This document shows positions 7,164 to 15,524 of a stretch of 64,000 nt of DNA, one piece after another. The DNA is taken from the NCBI RefSeq assembly GCF_013184775.1, contig NZ_JAATVV010000006.1, positions 310,001 to 374,000 of the forward strand, written 5' to 3'. Every line of letters begins with the position of its first letter. Positions within the stretch are counted from its first letter, which is position 1. The notes beneath the pieces are model-generated. The model had not been told where the DNA came from, did not search any database, and saw only the letters and a list, made by a program, of their open reading frames with translations. Source of the stretch: Martelella sp. HB161492. Its GTDB lineage: Bacteria; Pseudomonadota; Alphaproteobacteria; Rhizobiales; Rhizobiaceae. The position numbers and the translations under genes were made by a program.

Positions 7164-8711
7164 ATGTCCATCGAGCAGGATTACGACGTTCTGGTTGTCC
7201 TGCTGATGGCGGTCCTCGCACTGGTGCTGGTTGCCCGCTATTTCCGCCTGCCTGCCGCCGCGGCGCTGATCCTCGGCGGCTTGGCGCTGGCTTTCATCCC
7301 GACGCTGCCCGTCGTCACCTTTGATCCCGATCTGGTGATGGTGGTTTTCCTGCCGCCGATCCTTCTCAGCAGCGCCTATCAGACGGTCTGGCTGGATTTC
7401 AAACAGTATTTTGCCGCCATTACCTCACTTGCCGTCGGCGCCGTTGTCTTCACAACACTCGCAACAGCCTGCGTCGTTCACTGGATACGGCCGGACCTGC
7501 CCTGGTCCACGGCCTTCACCCTGGGTGCCGTCGTTTCCCCGCCCGATGCCGTCGCCGTCAAGGCGGTGCTGGACCGGCTCAATCTTCCCAACCGGGTCTC
7601 AACCGTCCTGACCGGCGAGAGCCTGATCAATGATGCCAGCGGCCTGGTCCTGTTTCACTTTGCCGTCACCTCAGCCATCAGTGGAACCTTCAGCCTGCCC
7701 GAGGCGATTGGCTCCTTTCTTCATATCGCGATTGGCGGCATCGCCTTCGGCTTTGGTTTCGGCTGGATCGCCCTGAACCTGCTCCGGCGTTTCGGCAATA
7801 GCGAGCTGATCGTCACCGGCACACTGCTTCTGGCGACCGTTTCCTACATGCTGTCGGACCGGCTGGGTTTTTCGGGTGTTCTGGCAACGGTGACCACCGG
7901 ATTGATGCTGGGCTGGCAGCAGCACGAAATCTATTCGGCTCGAACCCGCATGCGCGCCGAAGCCTTCTGGCGGGTGCTCGTCTTTCTGCTGGAATCGCTG
8001 CTCTTCGTGCTGATCGGTATGGCGCTGCGGCAGGCTCTCGCGGGTTTTTCCACCGTCGCTGACGGGCTTCATCGTCTGGCCCTGCCGGTCGCAGGCGTCG
8101 TGCTGAGCGTTATCGTTGCCCGGTTTGTCTGGCTTGTGGGATCAGACCTCTGCCTTTCCGTTCTCCAGCGGTTCGGCGTTTCTTCGAAAGAACGCCCTTC
8201 GCTGCCGATGACCATCATTGTCAGCTGGGCCGGCATGCGCGGCGTGGTGACGCTCGCCGCGGCGCTGTCCCTGCCGCTGAGCTTTCCCGGCCGAAATCTC
8301 ATCCTGGCATCGGCTTTCGGCGTGATCCTGGTGACGGTGCTGGTGCAGGCGACAACGCTGCCGCTGCTCATCGGCCTGTTTCCCTCCATCACAAGGCAGA
8401 CCAGTTCGACCCGCGCCAGAGAAGAGGCACTGGCGCGCCGGAAGATCGCATTGAAACAGCGCAGGGCATTCGCCGATCATGCCGCGCAGCAGCGGCCCTC
8501 AGCGCGGGGCGCCAAGACCGCCCTCCCCGGCAAAGGAGATTTCGAAGCCCGGCTCGCGGCGCTCAGCGTGGGGCGCAGGGAAATGCTGCGGCTGTATCGC
8601 CGTGGCCAAATCTCCGACAGCGTCATGGAGCGTATCGAGGAGGATCTGGATCTGCAGGAAATCGCCATTCTGCGGCAGCGCGACGATGCCGCGTGGAAGG
8701 GCGGGGCCTGA
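7164..8711 (+). CDS. Na+/H+ antiporter, CPA1 family
   Basis: About 515 aa from the ATG at 7164 (SMSIEQDYDVL). An in-frame ATG at 7098 would overlap the previous gene by 20 nt and add a hydrophilic, Pro-rich leader, so 7164 is preferred. Around twelve membrane segments are visible. The ion-binding region reads LGAVVSPPDAVAVKAVLDRL, with the paired aspartate region and GESLINDASGLVLF typical of the NhaP/NHE branch of CPA1. A cytoplasmic, charged C-terminal tail of about 110 residues follows. Likely role: Na+ or K+ expulsion and pH homeostasis. It is probably co-transcribed with the reductase. Confidence 0.88.
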   Translation: MSIEQDYDVLVVLLMAVLALVLVARYFRLPAAAALILGGLALAFIPTLPVVTFDPDLVMVVFLPPILLSSAYQTVWLDFKQYFAAITSLAVGAVVFTTLATACVVHWIRPDLPWSTAFTLGAVVSPPDAVAVKAVLDRLNLPNRVSTVLTGESLINDASGLVLFHFAVTSAISGTFSLPEAIGSFLHIAIGGIAFGFGFGWIALNLLRRFGNSELIVTGTLLLATVSYMLSDRLGFSGVLATVTTGLMLGWQQHEIYSARTRMRAEAFWRVLVFLLESLLFVLIGMALRQALAGFSTVADGLHRLALPVAGVVLSVIVARFVWLVGSDLCLSVLQRFGVSSKERPSLPMTIIVSWAGMRGVVTLAAALSLPLSFPGRNLILASAFGVILVTVLVQATTLPLLIGLFPSITRQTSSTRAREEALARRKIALKQRRAFADHAAQQRPSARGAKTALPGKGDFEARLAALSVGRREMLRLYRRGQISDSVMERIEEDLDLQEIAILRQRDDAAWKGGA

Positions 8712-8750
8712 GCGACCGGCCATTCCGCCCGCTTTTCCGGGGCGCAACAA

Positions 8751-8782
8751 GAGGCCGCCCGAAAGGCGTTTCGGGCAGCCTC
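8751..8782. terminator. bidirectional terminator between convergent genes
   Basis: Arms gaggccgcccgaaa (8751-8764) and tttcgggcagcctc (8769-8782) pair at 13 of 14 positions around ggcg. It sits in the 97-bp gap between the antiporter (+) and the monooxygenase operon (-), the expected place for a shared terminator. Confidence 0.7.
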
Positions 8783-8808
8783 TGTCTCCCGTTCCGGTCC
8801 GAGAGCAC

Positions 8809-9858
8809 CTATGCTGATTGCGGAAAATGCTCAGCAAGCGCGCTGATCGCAAATTCGCGGTTGGGCGCGCGCCGCACGTCCTGATCAGCAAAGGCCGCGG
8901 CCACGGGATTGATCATGATCTCGGAGACGTCGAGCGCCTGCGCCAGGCGGGCAATATCGTCCGCAACGCGATCCGGTGAGCCGATGATCCACGAGCGCCT
9001 GAACATGCGCACCAGTTCTGAATAGCGGTCTGGGAATGCGCGCCCATCGGCGTCTTCCGCCAGCATCTGCGGCTGAACCGGCTCTCCGGATCGGAATGCG
9101 GACATGAAAAAGAGCTGCGGCCTTGCCAGACGCTCAGCCTCCGCGTCACTGCTGCCGACCACGACGATCACCGAAACAAGGACTTTCGGCGCCGCCAGAT
9201 AAGGGCTCGGCCTGAAGCGTTCCCGATAGAGCCCGATCGCCTCTTTGGCGCCTTCCGCGCGGATATGATAGCCGAAGGCGTAGGGCAATCCCAGTTCTGC
9301 GGCCATGGCGGCCGAATAGGACGATGTTCCCAGGATCCAGATATCCGCAGCGCTGCCGGCAGAGGCAACAGCTTTGAAGGACAGCGCACGGCCGCCCTCC
9401 ATCACCTTCAGACCGTCCGGCCTGTTCATTGCGATCAGGCTGGCAAGGTCCCCGAGATAGGCCTCGTCGGATTTCATTTCAGTGCCACCGCGCAACAGCG
9501 ACCCTGTCGCCCAGTCCGTGCCGGTTGACCGTCCGATGCCAAGATCGACCCGGCCGGGAAAGCAGGCTTCGACGAGCCCCATCTGTTCGGCGACCAGAAA
9601 GGGCGGATAATGCGCCAGCAAGACGCAGCCTCCGATCCGGATCCGCTGCGTCGATGCCCCGACAACCGGCGCGAAGCTTGCCGTCTGGCTGGCGGCAACC
9701 GCAGCGACATTGTGGTGCTCGGCCAGCCAGTAGCGATGATAGCCGATTGCGTCGCCAAGTCTGGCCAGTTCGAGCATGGAACTGAAGCAGTCGGAGGCGG
9801 ACTGGTTGGAACGGATCGGGCCAATGTCGAGAATGGAAAGTGTAAGCGTCTTGTTCAT
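8809..9858 (-). CDS. luciferase-like (LLM class) flavin-dependent oxidoreductase
   Basis: 349 aa TIM-barrel oxidoreductase of the bacterial-luciferase superfamily, probably FMN-dependent. Visible signatures are YWLAEHHN near residue 43, RIRIGGCVLLAHYPPFLVAEQ, and FPGRVDLGIGRSTGTD. It resembles the MsnO8-type group often annotated beside biosynthetic or stress genes. It begins 4 nt after the stop of a paralogue (9862-10842), so the two are co-transcribed and may act on the same or sequential substrates. Substrate unknown. Confidence 0.87.
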   Translation of the reverse strand: MNKTLTLSILDIGPIRSNQSASDCFSSMLELARLGDAIGYHRYWLAEHHNVAAVAASQTASFAPVVGASTQRIRIGGCVLLAHYPPFLVAEQMGLVEACFPGRVDLGIGRSTGTDWATGSLLRGGTEMKSDEAYLGDLASLIAMNRPDGLKVMEGGRALSFKAVASAGSAADIWILGTSSYSAAMAAELGLPYAFGYHIRAEGAKEAIGLYRERFRPSPYLAAPKVLVSVIVVVGSSDAEAERLARPQLFFMSAFRSGEPVQPQMLAEDADGRAFPDRYSELVRMFRRSWIIGSPDRVADDIARLAQALDVSEIMINPVAAAFADQDVRRAPNREFAISALAEHFPQSA

Positions 9859-9861
9859 GGT

Positions 9862-10842
9862 CTACGCCACAAGCCGGTCGGCAATCTGGTGGAAGGCGCG
9901 GACCTTGTCCTCGATATCGAAGGTCATCATGGTGAGCATGACCTCATCGGCGTCATAGGCCGCCGCGCGCGCACGGATCCCGGCAGCAACGTCATCGATC
10001 AGCCCTGTCACCTCGCGATTGGCAATCATGCCGAGATAGGTCGCCTGTCGGTCCGAAAACACAAGCGTCCTCAGGCCATCGGGGGCCGGAACCGCCTGCG
10101 GATAGGTACCGCTGTCGCGCATGAGCCGGAAATAATCCGACGCCTTCTTCATGTCAGCGAGCTTTTCTGTCGTATCGGCGGTGACACAATTCAGCGCGAT
10201 GAGTACCCGCGGCTCAGGAAATTCCGGCGAGGGCCGGAAAGTCTCACGATAGCGTCGGACCGCCGCTTCTGTCGCTGCGGGATTGATGAACAGCGCGATC
10301 GCCAGCCCCATCCCTCTTTCGGCGGCCAGCCGGCCGCTGTCGGGATGGCCGCCGGCCGAAAGAAGCCAGAGAGGCGGCGCGCCGGTGACATCAGGCATGG
10401 CGGTGGTTTGGGGATAGCCACCGTGGAAGAACCGCTCCAGCTGGGCAACCTGATCGGGAAAATCGATCCCCTTTGGCGGATTGAGAAAGAGCGTTGCCTG
10501 AGGATCACCGCCGCTCGCCCGGCCGATACCGCAATCGATACGCCCCGGGAACAGAGCTTCAAGCACGCGGAAGTTCTCGGCAACCTTGTAGGCGCTGTAA
10601 TTGGGCAGCATCACACCGCCCGAGCCGAGACGGATCCGATCCGTCTTCGCGCCGACCGCGGCGAGCAGAACCTCAGGCGATGCCCCCTGAAGGATGCGCA
10701 TATTGTGATGTTCGGAAAGCCAAAACCGCTCATAGCCGAGATAATCCGCCTCGCGGGCGAGCCAGACAGTATTCTGGATGGCATCTGCAGCCGTACTGTC
10801 TTCTGACAGGGCTGATTGTTCAAGTATCGAGATTTTCACCAC
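9862..10842 (-). CDS. luciferase-like (LLM class) flavin-dependent oxidoreductase, first gene of pair
   Basis: 326 aa, same superfamily as its downstream neighbour: RFWLSEHHNMRI, RIRLGSGGVMLPNYSAYKVA and FPGRIDCGIGRASGGD. It is the promoter-proximal gene of the two-gene unit. The leader holds a copy of the recurring 18-bp motif (10982-10999) and overlapping hairpins (10866-10903). Tandem LLM genes suggest a duplicated monooxygenase with different specificity. They may be an oxygenase pair for small organic molecules, but this is inference. Confidence 0.87.
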   Translation of the reverse strand: MVKISILEQSALSEDSTAADAIQNTVWLAREADYLGYERFWLSEHHNMRILQGASPEVLLAAVGAKTDRIRLGSGGVMLPNYSAYKVAENFRVLEALFPGRIDCGIGRASGGDPQATLFLNPPKGIDFPDQVAQLERFFHGGYPQTTAMPDVTGAPPLWLLSAGGHPDSGRLAAERGMGLAIALFINPAATEAAVRRYRETFRPSPEFPEPRVLIALNCVTADTTEKLADMKKASDYFRLMRDSGTYPQAVPAPDGLRTLVFSDRQATYLGMIANREVTGLIDDVAAGIRARAAAYDADEVMLTMMTFDIEDKVRAFHQIADRLVA

Positions 10843-10865
10843 ATATCCTTTCAGGAAGGTGGCGA

Positions 10866-10903
10866 CTGCCGGTCTGAAACCGGCAGAACGTGGCCGGTTT
10901 CAG
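10866..10903 (-). promoter_or_regulatory. overlapping, mutually exclusive hairpins in the monooxygenase leader
   Basis: Two inverted repeats share bases: ctgccggt (10866-10873) with accggcag (10879-10886), and ctgaaaccggc (10874-10884) with gccggtttcag (10893-10903). In a reverse-strand transcript the 3' arm of the first stem overlaps the 5' arm of the second, so only one can form. They lie 24-61 nt before the start codon of the first monooxygenase gene. They could be a switching leader or an operator; the sequence alone does not decide. Confidence 0.35.
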
Positions 10904-10981
10904 CAGGGGATGGTCGCCGGGGCAGCCCGGATGAGCCGGGAGATGCTGTGGTGAAGTTTATGCGCGCCAGCGGTCCGCCAT

Positions 10982-10999
10982 AACTATACGAGGGTTTAG
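10982..10999 (-). promoter_or_regulatory. copy B of the CTAnAyCyTyGTATAGnT motif, upstream of the monooxygenases
   Basis: On the reverse strand this reads ctaaaccctcgtatagtt, keeping all 13 fixed motif positions. It lies between the orphan regulator gene and the monooxygenase pair, 139 bp before the start of the first monooxygenase gene, and points towards it. Confidence 0.45.
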
Positions 11000-11040
11000 C
11001 CGAGCTGCACCTATGGTTGCTCCAGGCGTGTACAGCCTGC

Positions 11041-11682
11041 CTATTTGCCGAGCGCCAGACCTTCGGCGATCCGCACCAGATCCGCCAGCGAGCGGACATC
11101 CATCTTGCGCATGACATTGCCGCGATGCAGCTTGACCGTGACTTCGGAAATCCCGAGTTCATAGGCGATCTGCTTGTTCATCAGGCCGTGCACCACCAGC
11201 CGCATGACCTCCTGCTCCCGTGGTGTCAGCGCGTGATAGCGGCTGTGATGGGCCTCGCTTTGTGCGACCGCCGCACGCCGTTCGGCATCCCGGGCAAAGG
11301 CGACACGGACCGCCTCCAGCAGATCCCTGTCGCTGAAGGGCTTGGTCAGAAAATCGGAAGCGCCAGCTTTCATCGCCTGAACGGTCATCGGGATATCGCC
11401 GAAGCCGGTCATGAAGATGATCGGCATTTTCCTGCCCCGCTCGTTCAGATGCGCCTGCAGTTCAAGACCGTTCAGCCCCGGCAAGCGGATATCGAGCAGA
11501 ATGCAGCCTGCCTCAGGCGTCGCTTCGGCAAGAAAGGACGCGGTGTTAGCAAATGCGACAACCGGCATATCCAGCGCGGCAAAGAAATCGACCAGTGACT
11601 CGCGCAGCGACGCATCGTCATCAATGATATGGACGACCGGTTCCGGGGGACGTTTGCTGGACTGAGAAGAACGAACCATCAC
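11041..11682 (-). CDS. orphan FixJ-type response regulator
   Basis: 213 aa. Receiver with acidic pocket Asp21-23, phospho-acceptor Asp64 (LLDIRLPG) and Lys114, then a LuxR/FixJ HTH (LTPREQEVMRLVVHGLMNKQ and ISEVTVKLHRGNVMRKM). It is a close paralogue of the regulator at 4184-4864; the HTHs differ at few positions. No kinase gene is next to it. Candidate partners in the window are the membrane kinase at 2608 and the soluble ATPase-kinase at 15525. It lies downstream of the YdeP-type gene on the same strand, with 49 bp between, and may be transcribed with it. Confidence 0.9.
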   Translation of the reverse strand: MMVRSSQSSKRPPEPVVHIIDDDASLRESLVDFFAALDMPVVAFANTASFLAEATPEAGCILLDIRLPGLNGLELQAHLNERGRKMPIIFMTGFGDIPMTVQAMKAGASDFLTKPFSDRDLLEAVRVAFARDAERRAAVAQSEAHHSRYHALTPREQEVMRLVVHGLMNKQIAYELGISEVTVKLHRGNVMRKMDVRSLADLVRIAEGLALGK

Positions 11683-11731
11683 GCCGGACTTTCCAACGTT
11701 CTGCAGTATGCCGTCAATGCCATGGGCACGA

Positions 11732-14026
11732 TTACGCGGTTTCAGAGCGAATGATTTGAACAGGCACGCCCTTATAGGCCGGCGTGCCGGATCGGCGATC
11801 GAAATGGCTGAGCGGCACGATCGCGTTCATTTCGGGATAATAGCCGCCAACCGAACCCTGCGGCAGATCATAGGCAACGGCGGTATAGCCACGCACCGCC
11901 CGCCCTGGCCCGCCGTCAGCAATCGCAACGACGTCGATCAGATCGCCATCGGCAAGACCGCGCGCCTGCAGATCGGCCTCACTGATGAAGATGACGTCGC
12001 GCCGGCCGAAGACGCCGCGATAACGATCATCCATCCCATAGACCGTCGTATTGTACTGATCATGGCTGCGCATCGTCGCCAGAACCAGTGTTTCGGGATC
12101 ATTCAGACGCGGATCCTCATCGAGACCGGAGGCGACAAGGAAATTGGCTCTGCCGGATTTGGTCCGCCATTCGCGCCTAGAGGCCGGAACATGGAGGCGG
12201 AAGCCACCCGGCACGCGGATCTTGCGGTTGAAATCCAAAAAGTCAGGAAAGACGATCTCGATCTTGTCGCGAATGCGGTCGTAATCGGCAACCAGCCCGG
12301 CCCAGTCGATCCCGTATTTTTCCCCCAGCGTCGCCGCGGCGATGCCGGCAAGGATGGCCGGTTCAGATTTGAGCCGCGGGCCAGGCGGATTGAGGAAGCC
12401 GCGCGAGGCGTGGACCATGGACATGGAATCTTCAACCGTCACCGCCTGCGGCCCGCTGGCCTGGGTATCGAGATCGGTACGGCCGAGGCATGGCAGGACG
12501 ATACTGGTCTTCGCCGTCAGCAGATGCGAGCGATTGAGCTTGGTGGCGATGTGGACCGCAAGATCGAGCCTGCGCATGCCCGCAAAGGTCAAGGCGGGAT
12601 CGGACATGGCCACGGCAAGATTGCCACCGAGACAGACCAGCGCTTTTGAGCGGCCATCGACAATCGCCTCGACCGCCTCAATGGCATTATGCCCCTTCTC
12701 CGCCGTCGGCCGAAAACCAAAGGCACGCTCCATGCCATCGAGCAGGCTGTCATTGGGAATTTCGGTGATGCCGACCGTGCGATCACCCTGCACATTGGAG
12801 TGACCGCGCACCGGGCAGATGCCGGCGCCGGGCCGCCCGATATTGCCGCGCAGCATCAGCAGATTGGCCGCCTGCTGAACATTACAGGTGCCATGAGCGT
12901 GCTGGGTGAGGCCCATGCCATAGCACAGGATCACGTTTTTGGCGTTGAGATAGACATCAACCGCGCAGCTGATCGCATGATGGGTGAGGCCGGAGTAGCT
13001 GAGAATATCCTCCCAGCTGGTCCGCCCGATATCATCGCGCAGCGTATCGATGCCGGTCGTGTGGCCGGCGATGAAATCATGATCGAGAACGCCCGGACCG
13101 CCCTTGGCGCGATCCGCGTCATCACGCTCGAAGATCAGCTTCATCATGCCCTTGAGCGCGGCCAGATCTCCGCCCGTTTTCACCTGATGATAGGATGACG
13201 CAATTGCGGTCGAGGAGAAGGTCGCCATCTCGACCGGGTTCTGCGGCGCGGCAAATTTCTCCAGCGCCCTCTCCCGGAACGGGTTGAAGACCACGATCGG
13301 CACGCCCCGGCGGGAAGCCTCATGCAGCGTCGTCATCATGCGGGGATGATTGGTACCGGGATTATGGCCGAAGCTGAAGATCGCATCCGCTTGGTCGAAA
13401 TCCTCAAGCGTCACGGTTCCCTTGCCAACACCGATGGACTGCGGCAGGCCGACGCTTGTCGCCTCATGGCACATGTTGGAACAGTCGGGGAAATTATTGG
13501 TGCCGAAGGCACGCACGAAGGTCTGAAACAGAAAGGCCGCCTCGTTGGACGCGCGCCCGGATGTGTAGAATTCCGCCTGATGCGGGCTTTCCAGCGCATT
13601 CAGTTCCTTGCCGATCAGGGCGAAGGCGTCTTCCCATTCGATCGGCTCATAGCGATCGCTTTCGGCATCGTAGATCATTGGATGCGTCAGGCGGCCCTGA
13701 TCTTCGAGCGCATGGTCGCTCCATTGCCAGAGCTCTGCGACCTTGTGGGTGGCGAAGAAATCCGCCGTCACCCGCTTTGCCGTCGATTCCCAGGTAATGG
13801 CCTTGGCGCCATTTTCACAAAACTCGAAGGATGAGGTGTGTTTCGGGTCCGGCCAGGCGCATCCCGGACAATCAAAACCTTCCGGCTGGTTCGCCTTCAG
13901 AAGGGTTGCGGTTCCCTGCACTTCCACCTGCTGGCGTGCAAGCGTCGCGGCAACCGCCTTCAGCGCCCCCCAGCCACCTGCGGGTTCGTGATAGGCCTTG
14001 ATACCGTCCGGGCGCTTCTTCGTCAT
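11732..14026 (-). CDS. FdhF/YdeP-type molybdopterin oxidoreductase
   Basis: About 764 aa. The ATG at 14026 follows a ggagag Shine-Dalgarno; an in-frame GTG at 14038 is less likely. N-terminal Cys motif DCPGCAWPDP then FEFCENG (C-x2-C-x14-C), weaker than the full [4Fe-4S] set of formate dehydrogenases, as is usual for the YdeP branch. Other features are NIGRPGAGICPVRGHSNVQG and the molybdopterin-dinucleotide-binding C-terminal domain (MRSHDQYNTTVYGMDDRYRG). No twin-arginine signal, so it is probably cytoplasmic. E. coli YdeP is linked to acid resistance; the substrate is not known. A motif copy (14082-14099) lies 55 bp upstream. Confidence 0.88.
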   Translation of the reverse strand: MTKKRPDGIKAYHEPAGGWGALKAVAATLARQQVEVQGTATLLKANQPEGFDCPGCAWPDPKHTSSFEFCENGAKAITWESTAKRVTADFFATHKVAELWQWSDHALEDQGRLTHPMIYDAESDRYEPIEWEDAFALIGKELNALESPHQAEFYTSGRASNEAAFLFQTFVRAFGTNNFPDCSNMCHEATSVGLPQSIGVGKGTVTLEDFDQADAIFSFGHNPGTNHPRMMTTLHEASRRGVPIVVFNPFRERALEKFAAPQNPVEMATFSSTAIASSYHQVKTGGDLAALKGMMKLIFERDDADRAKGGPGVLDHDFIAGHTTGIDTLRDDIGRTSWEDILSYSGLTHHAISCAVDVYLNAKNVILCYGMGLTQHAHGTCNVQQAANLLMLRGNIGRPGAGICPVRGHSNVQGDRTVGITEIPNDSLLDGMERAFGFRPTAEKGHNAIEAVEAIVDGRSKALVCLGGNLAVAMSDPALTFAGMRRLDLAVHIATKLNRSHLLTAKTSIVLPCLGRTDLDTQASGPQAVTVEDSMSMVHASRGFLNPPGPRLKSEPAILAGIAAATLGEKYGIDWAGLVADYDRIRDKIEIVFPDFLDFNRKIRVPGGFRLHVPASRREWRTKSGRANFLVASGLDEDPRLNDPETLVLATMRSHDQYNTTVYGMDDRYRGVFGRRDVIFISEADLQARGLADGDLIDVVAIADGGPGRAVRGYTAVAYDLPQGSVGGYYPEMNAIVPLSHFDRRSGTPAYKGVPVQIIRSETA

Positions 14027-14081
14027 GGCACTCTCCACACGTTAGTGAAGCCCGAGCCTAGCAGGCGACGGCACATGGCAA

Positions 14082-14099
14082 AGCTATACAAAGATGTAG
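14082..14099 (-). promoter_or_regulatory. copy C of the CTAnAyCyTyGTATAGnT motif, upstream of the YdeP-type gene
   Basis: On the reverse strand it reads ctacatctttgtatagct, keeping all 13 fixed positions. The motif ends 55 bp before the start codon at 14026, almost the same distance as copy A (51 bp). The rest of this 289-bp divergent region also holds the 10-bp palindrome gacctaggtc near 14168-14177, before the small secreted protein gene. Confidence 0.45.
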
Positions 14100-14315
14100 G
14101 TCATAAGCGACCGGGCTGACACCGGCCACCGGACCGGCGAAATGCCTGAACCGGATGTACCGGCACAGACCTAGGTCCAGGTCGCGATCCACATCCGTAT
14201 GATATTCGGACGCCGCCACGGAACATATCTTTCCCCTGCCGCACAACAGGCGGCCAGTGTTGAGGCCGTCCGGCAGAACGGGGCGGCAAACCCGATCGAC
14301 CCACAGGAGAATATC

Positions 14316-14669
14316 ATGAACCGCATCTCGAAAATCCTTATTGCCTCGGCCTTTGCAACCATGTCCTTTGCCGGCGCATCCTACGCCGCCGATGGCGCCG
14401 CCATGAACTGGCCAGCCCATCTCGATGAGACGCTGGCAACCTTCGATCAGAACTTCAACGTCAGGAGCCTGTCCGATACCAACAATGACGATGACTTTGC
14501 CGATGTTGACGGCCTTCCGCTCTCGGCCGGGTCTGTCCAGCTGGTCCAGGCCGCCATCCGCGCCAACGAACCGCTGATGCTGCGCATGGATGAACGTGGC
14601 ATCGACGTCAACGACGTCGTCAATGCGCAACGGGCCGCCGATGGCAGCATGACCTTCTGGCTGCGCTGA
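14316..14669 (+). CDS. small secreted hypothetical protein
   Basis: 117 aa. A caggaga Shine-Dalgarno precedes the ATG at 14316. The first 23 residues are a clear Sec signal peptide (MNRISKILIASAFATMSFAG, then AxA-type cleavage SYA-AD). The mature part (about 94 aa) is acidic and has a DTNNDDDFADVDG segment that could bind a cation. No known domain was recognised. It diverges from the YdeP-type gene and precedes a carboxymuconolactone-decarboxylase-family gene in the same direction. A periplasmic role in the redox region is inferred from position. Confidence 0.7.
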   Translation: MNRISKILIASAFATMSFAGASYAADGAAMNWPAHLDETLATFDQNFNVRSLSDTNNDDDFADVDGLPLSAGSVQLVQAAIRANEPLMLRMDERGIDVNDVVNAQRAADGSMTFWLR

Positions 14670-14719
14670 ACAGACGGAAGCCCCGGCGCGTGCGACGTGC
14701 CGCAGATCCGAACCAACGA

Positions 14720-14763
14720 AAAAGGCCCGGAAGACCGCTGCTGCCGGTCATCCGGACCTGGCC
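14720..14763. terminator. imperfect hairpin between small genes
   Basis: The sequence from ggcccggaagaccg (about 14725-14738) can pair imperfectly with cggtcatccggacc (about 14746-14759). It lies just after the small secreted protein gene and before the next Shine-Dalgarno, so it may reduce read-through. Mismatches make this uncertain. Confidence 0.3.
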
Positions 14764-14799
14764 GCACTTTTGCACTGCACCAAAGACAGGAGCATTGTT

Positions 14800-15126
14800 A
14801 TGACAGAACCGATCCGTCCCCGCGACATGGCGCGCGCCTTCACGCCGGCACTGGCCGATTTCATTGACGACCCGTTGTTCAGCAAGGTCTGGGAGCGCGA
14901 AGGGCTGTCGAAACACGATCGCAGCCTGATCACTGTCGCAGCACTGATTGTGCTGAACCGGCCGGAAGAACTTGCCGCCCATCTTCGGCGCGCTGTCAAA
15001 AACGGTGCATCAAAACAGGAACTGAGCGAAGTCATCACCCATCTCGCTTTCTATGGTGGCTTTCCGGCCGCAATCAGCGCCTCGTCTGTCGCAAGACAGA
15101 CGCTGGGCATGCTTGATGCTGCGTGA
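14800..15126 (+). CDS. carboxymuconolactone decarboxylase family protein
   Basis: 108 aa. Start chosen at 14800 behind aggag; an in-frame TTG at 14770 is less likely. The AhpD-like/CMD helical fold is shown by DRSLITVAALIVLNRPEELAAHL and ITHLAFYGGFPAAISA. The protein lacks the CxxC pair of AhpD-type peroxidase partners, so it resembles the 4-carboxymuconolactone decarboxylase branch. Such small CMD proteins often sit beside oxidoreductases and alpha/beta hydrolases in stress or aromatic-compound loci. The substrate is not shown by sequence. Confidence 0.82.
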   Translation: MTEPIRPRDMARAFTPALADFIDDPLFSKVWEREGLSKHDRSLITVAALIVLNRPEELAAHLRRAVKNGASKQELSEVITHLAFYGGFPAAISASSVARQTLGMLDAA

Positions 15127-15231
15127 GGTCATGCCCGGTCGGAGCAATCCGTTTTTCCGAAGAAGCGACGGACGCTATTTTTGAAGAAGATGTCAGACTG
15201 TCGACAAAGCTTTCCAATCCCCACTGGCGTC

Positions 15232-15254
15232 ATATCTGTGCTTGACACAGATAT
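15232..15254. repeat. perfect inverted repeat, possible operator
   Basis: Arms atatctgtg (15232-15240) and cacagatat (15246-15254) with a 5-nt centre. It lies about 270 bp before the ATPase-kinase gene. Whether it is an operator or a hairpin is open. Confidence 0.4.
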
Positions 15255-15315
15255 CCATCCGCCGCGCATCTGCACGGCAAAAGACTCTTATAATCCAATG
15301 CTATGAAGAGCCTGG

Positions 15316-15338
15316 ATCCCCGTGACGAGCACGGGGAT
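15316..15338. repeat. REP-like palindrome atccccgtg/cacggggat
   Basis: Arms atccccgtg (15316-15324) and cacggggat (15330-15338) around acgag, within a cctggatcccc...ggggatgacg context. From memory, this type of element is widespread between genes of alphaproteobacteria; it is not specific to this locus. Confidence 0.55.
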
Positions 15339-15524
15339 GACGACGGAGGGGCAGCTGTTCCACCCCGCGCACATGAGTTTGTCCGCAATCTGGCACTTTT
15401 TGAAGGAAATGTTTGTCTTTTGTACAATAGGCATCAAGAGTTTCAGCCGCAGTAGGGATTTGGTTGACGCGGTGCAACAGGGAGTGTCTCTTCAGCTCTG
15501 TTCACGCAACCAGACCGGAATGGA

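Larger units (their letters stand above)
15127..15524. other. 398-bp intergenic region with two palindromes
   Basis: No gene is supported here. It holds a perfect 9-bp inverted repeat (15232-15254) and a Rhizobiales-type REP palindrome (15316-15338), each listed separately. It must also contain the promoter of the ATPase-kinase gene, for which no clear -35/-10 was found. Confidence 0.5.
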
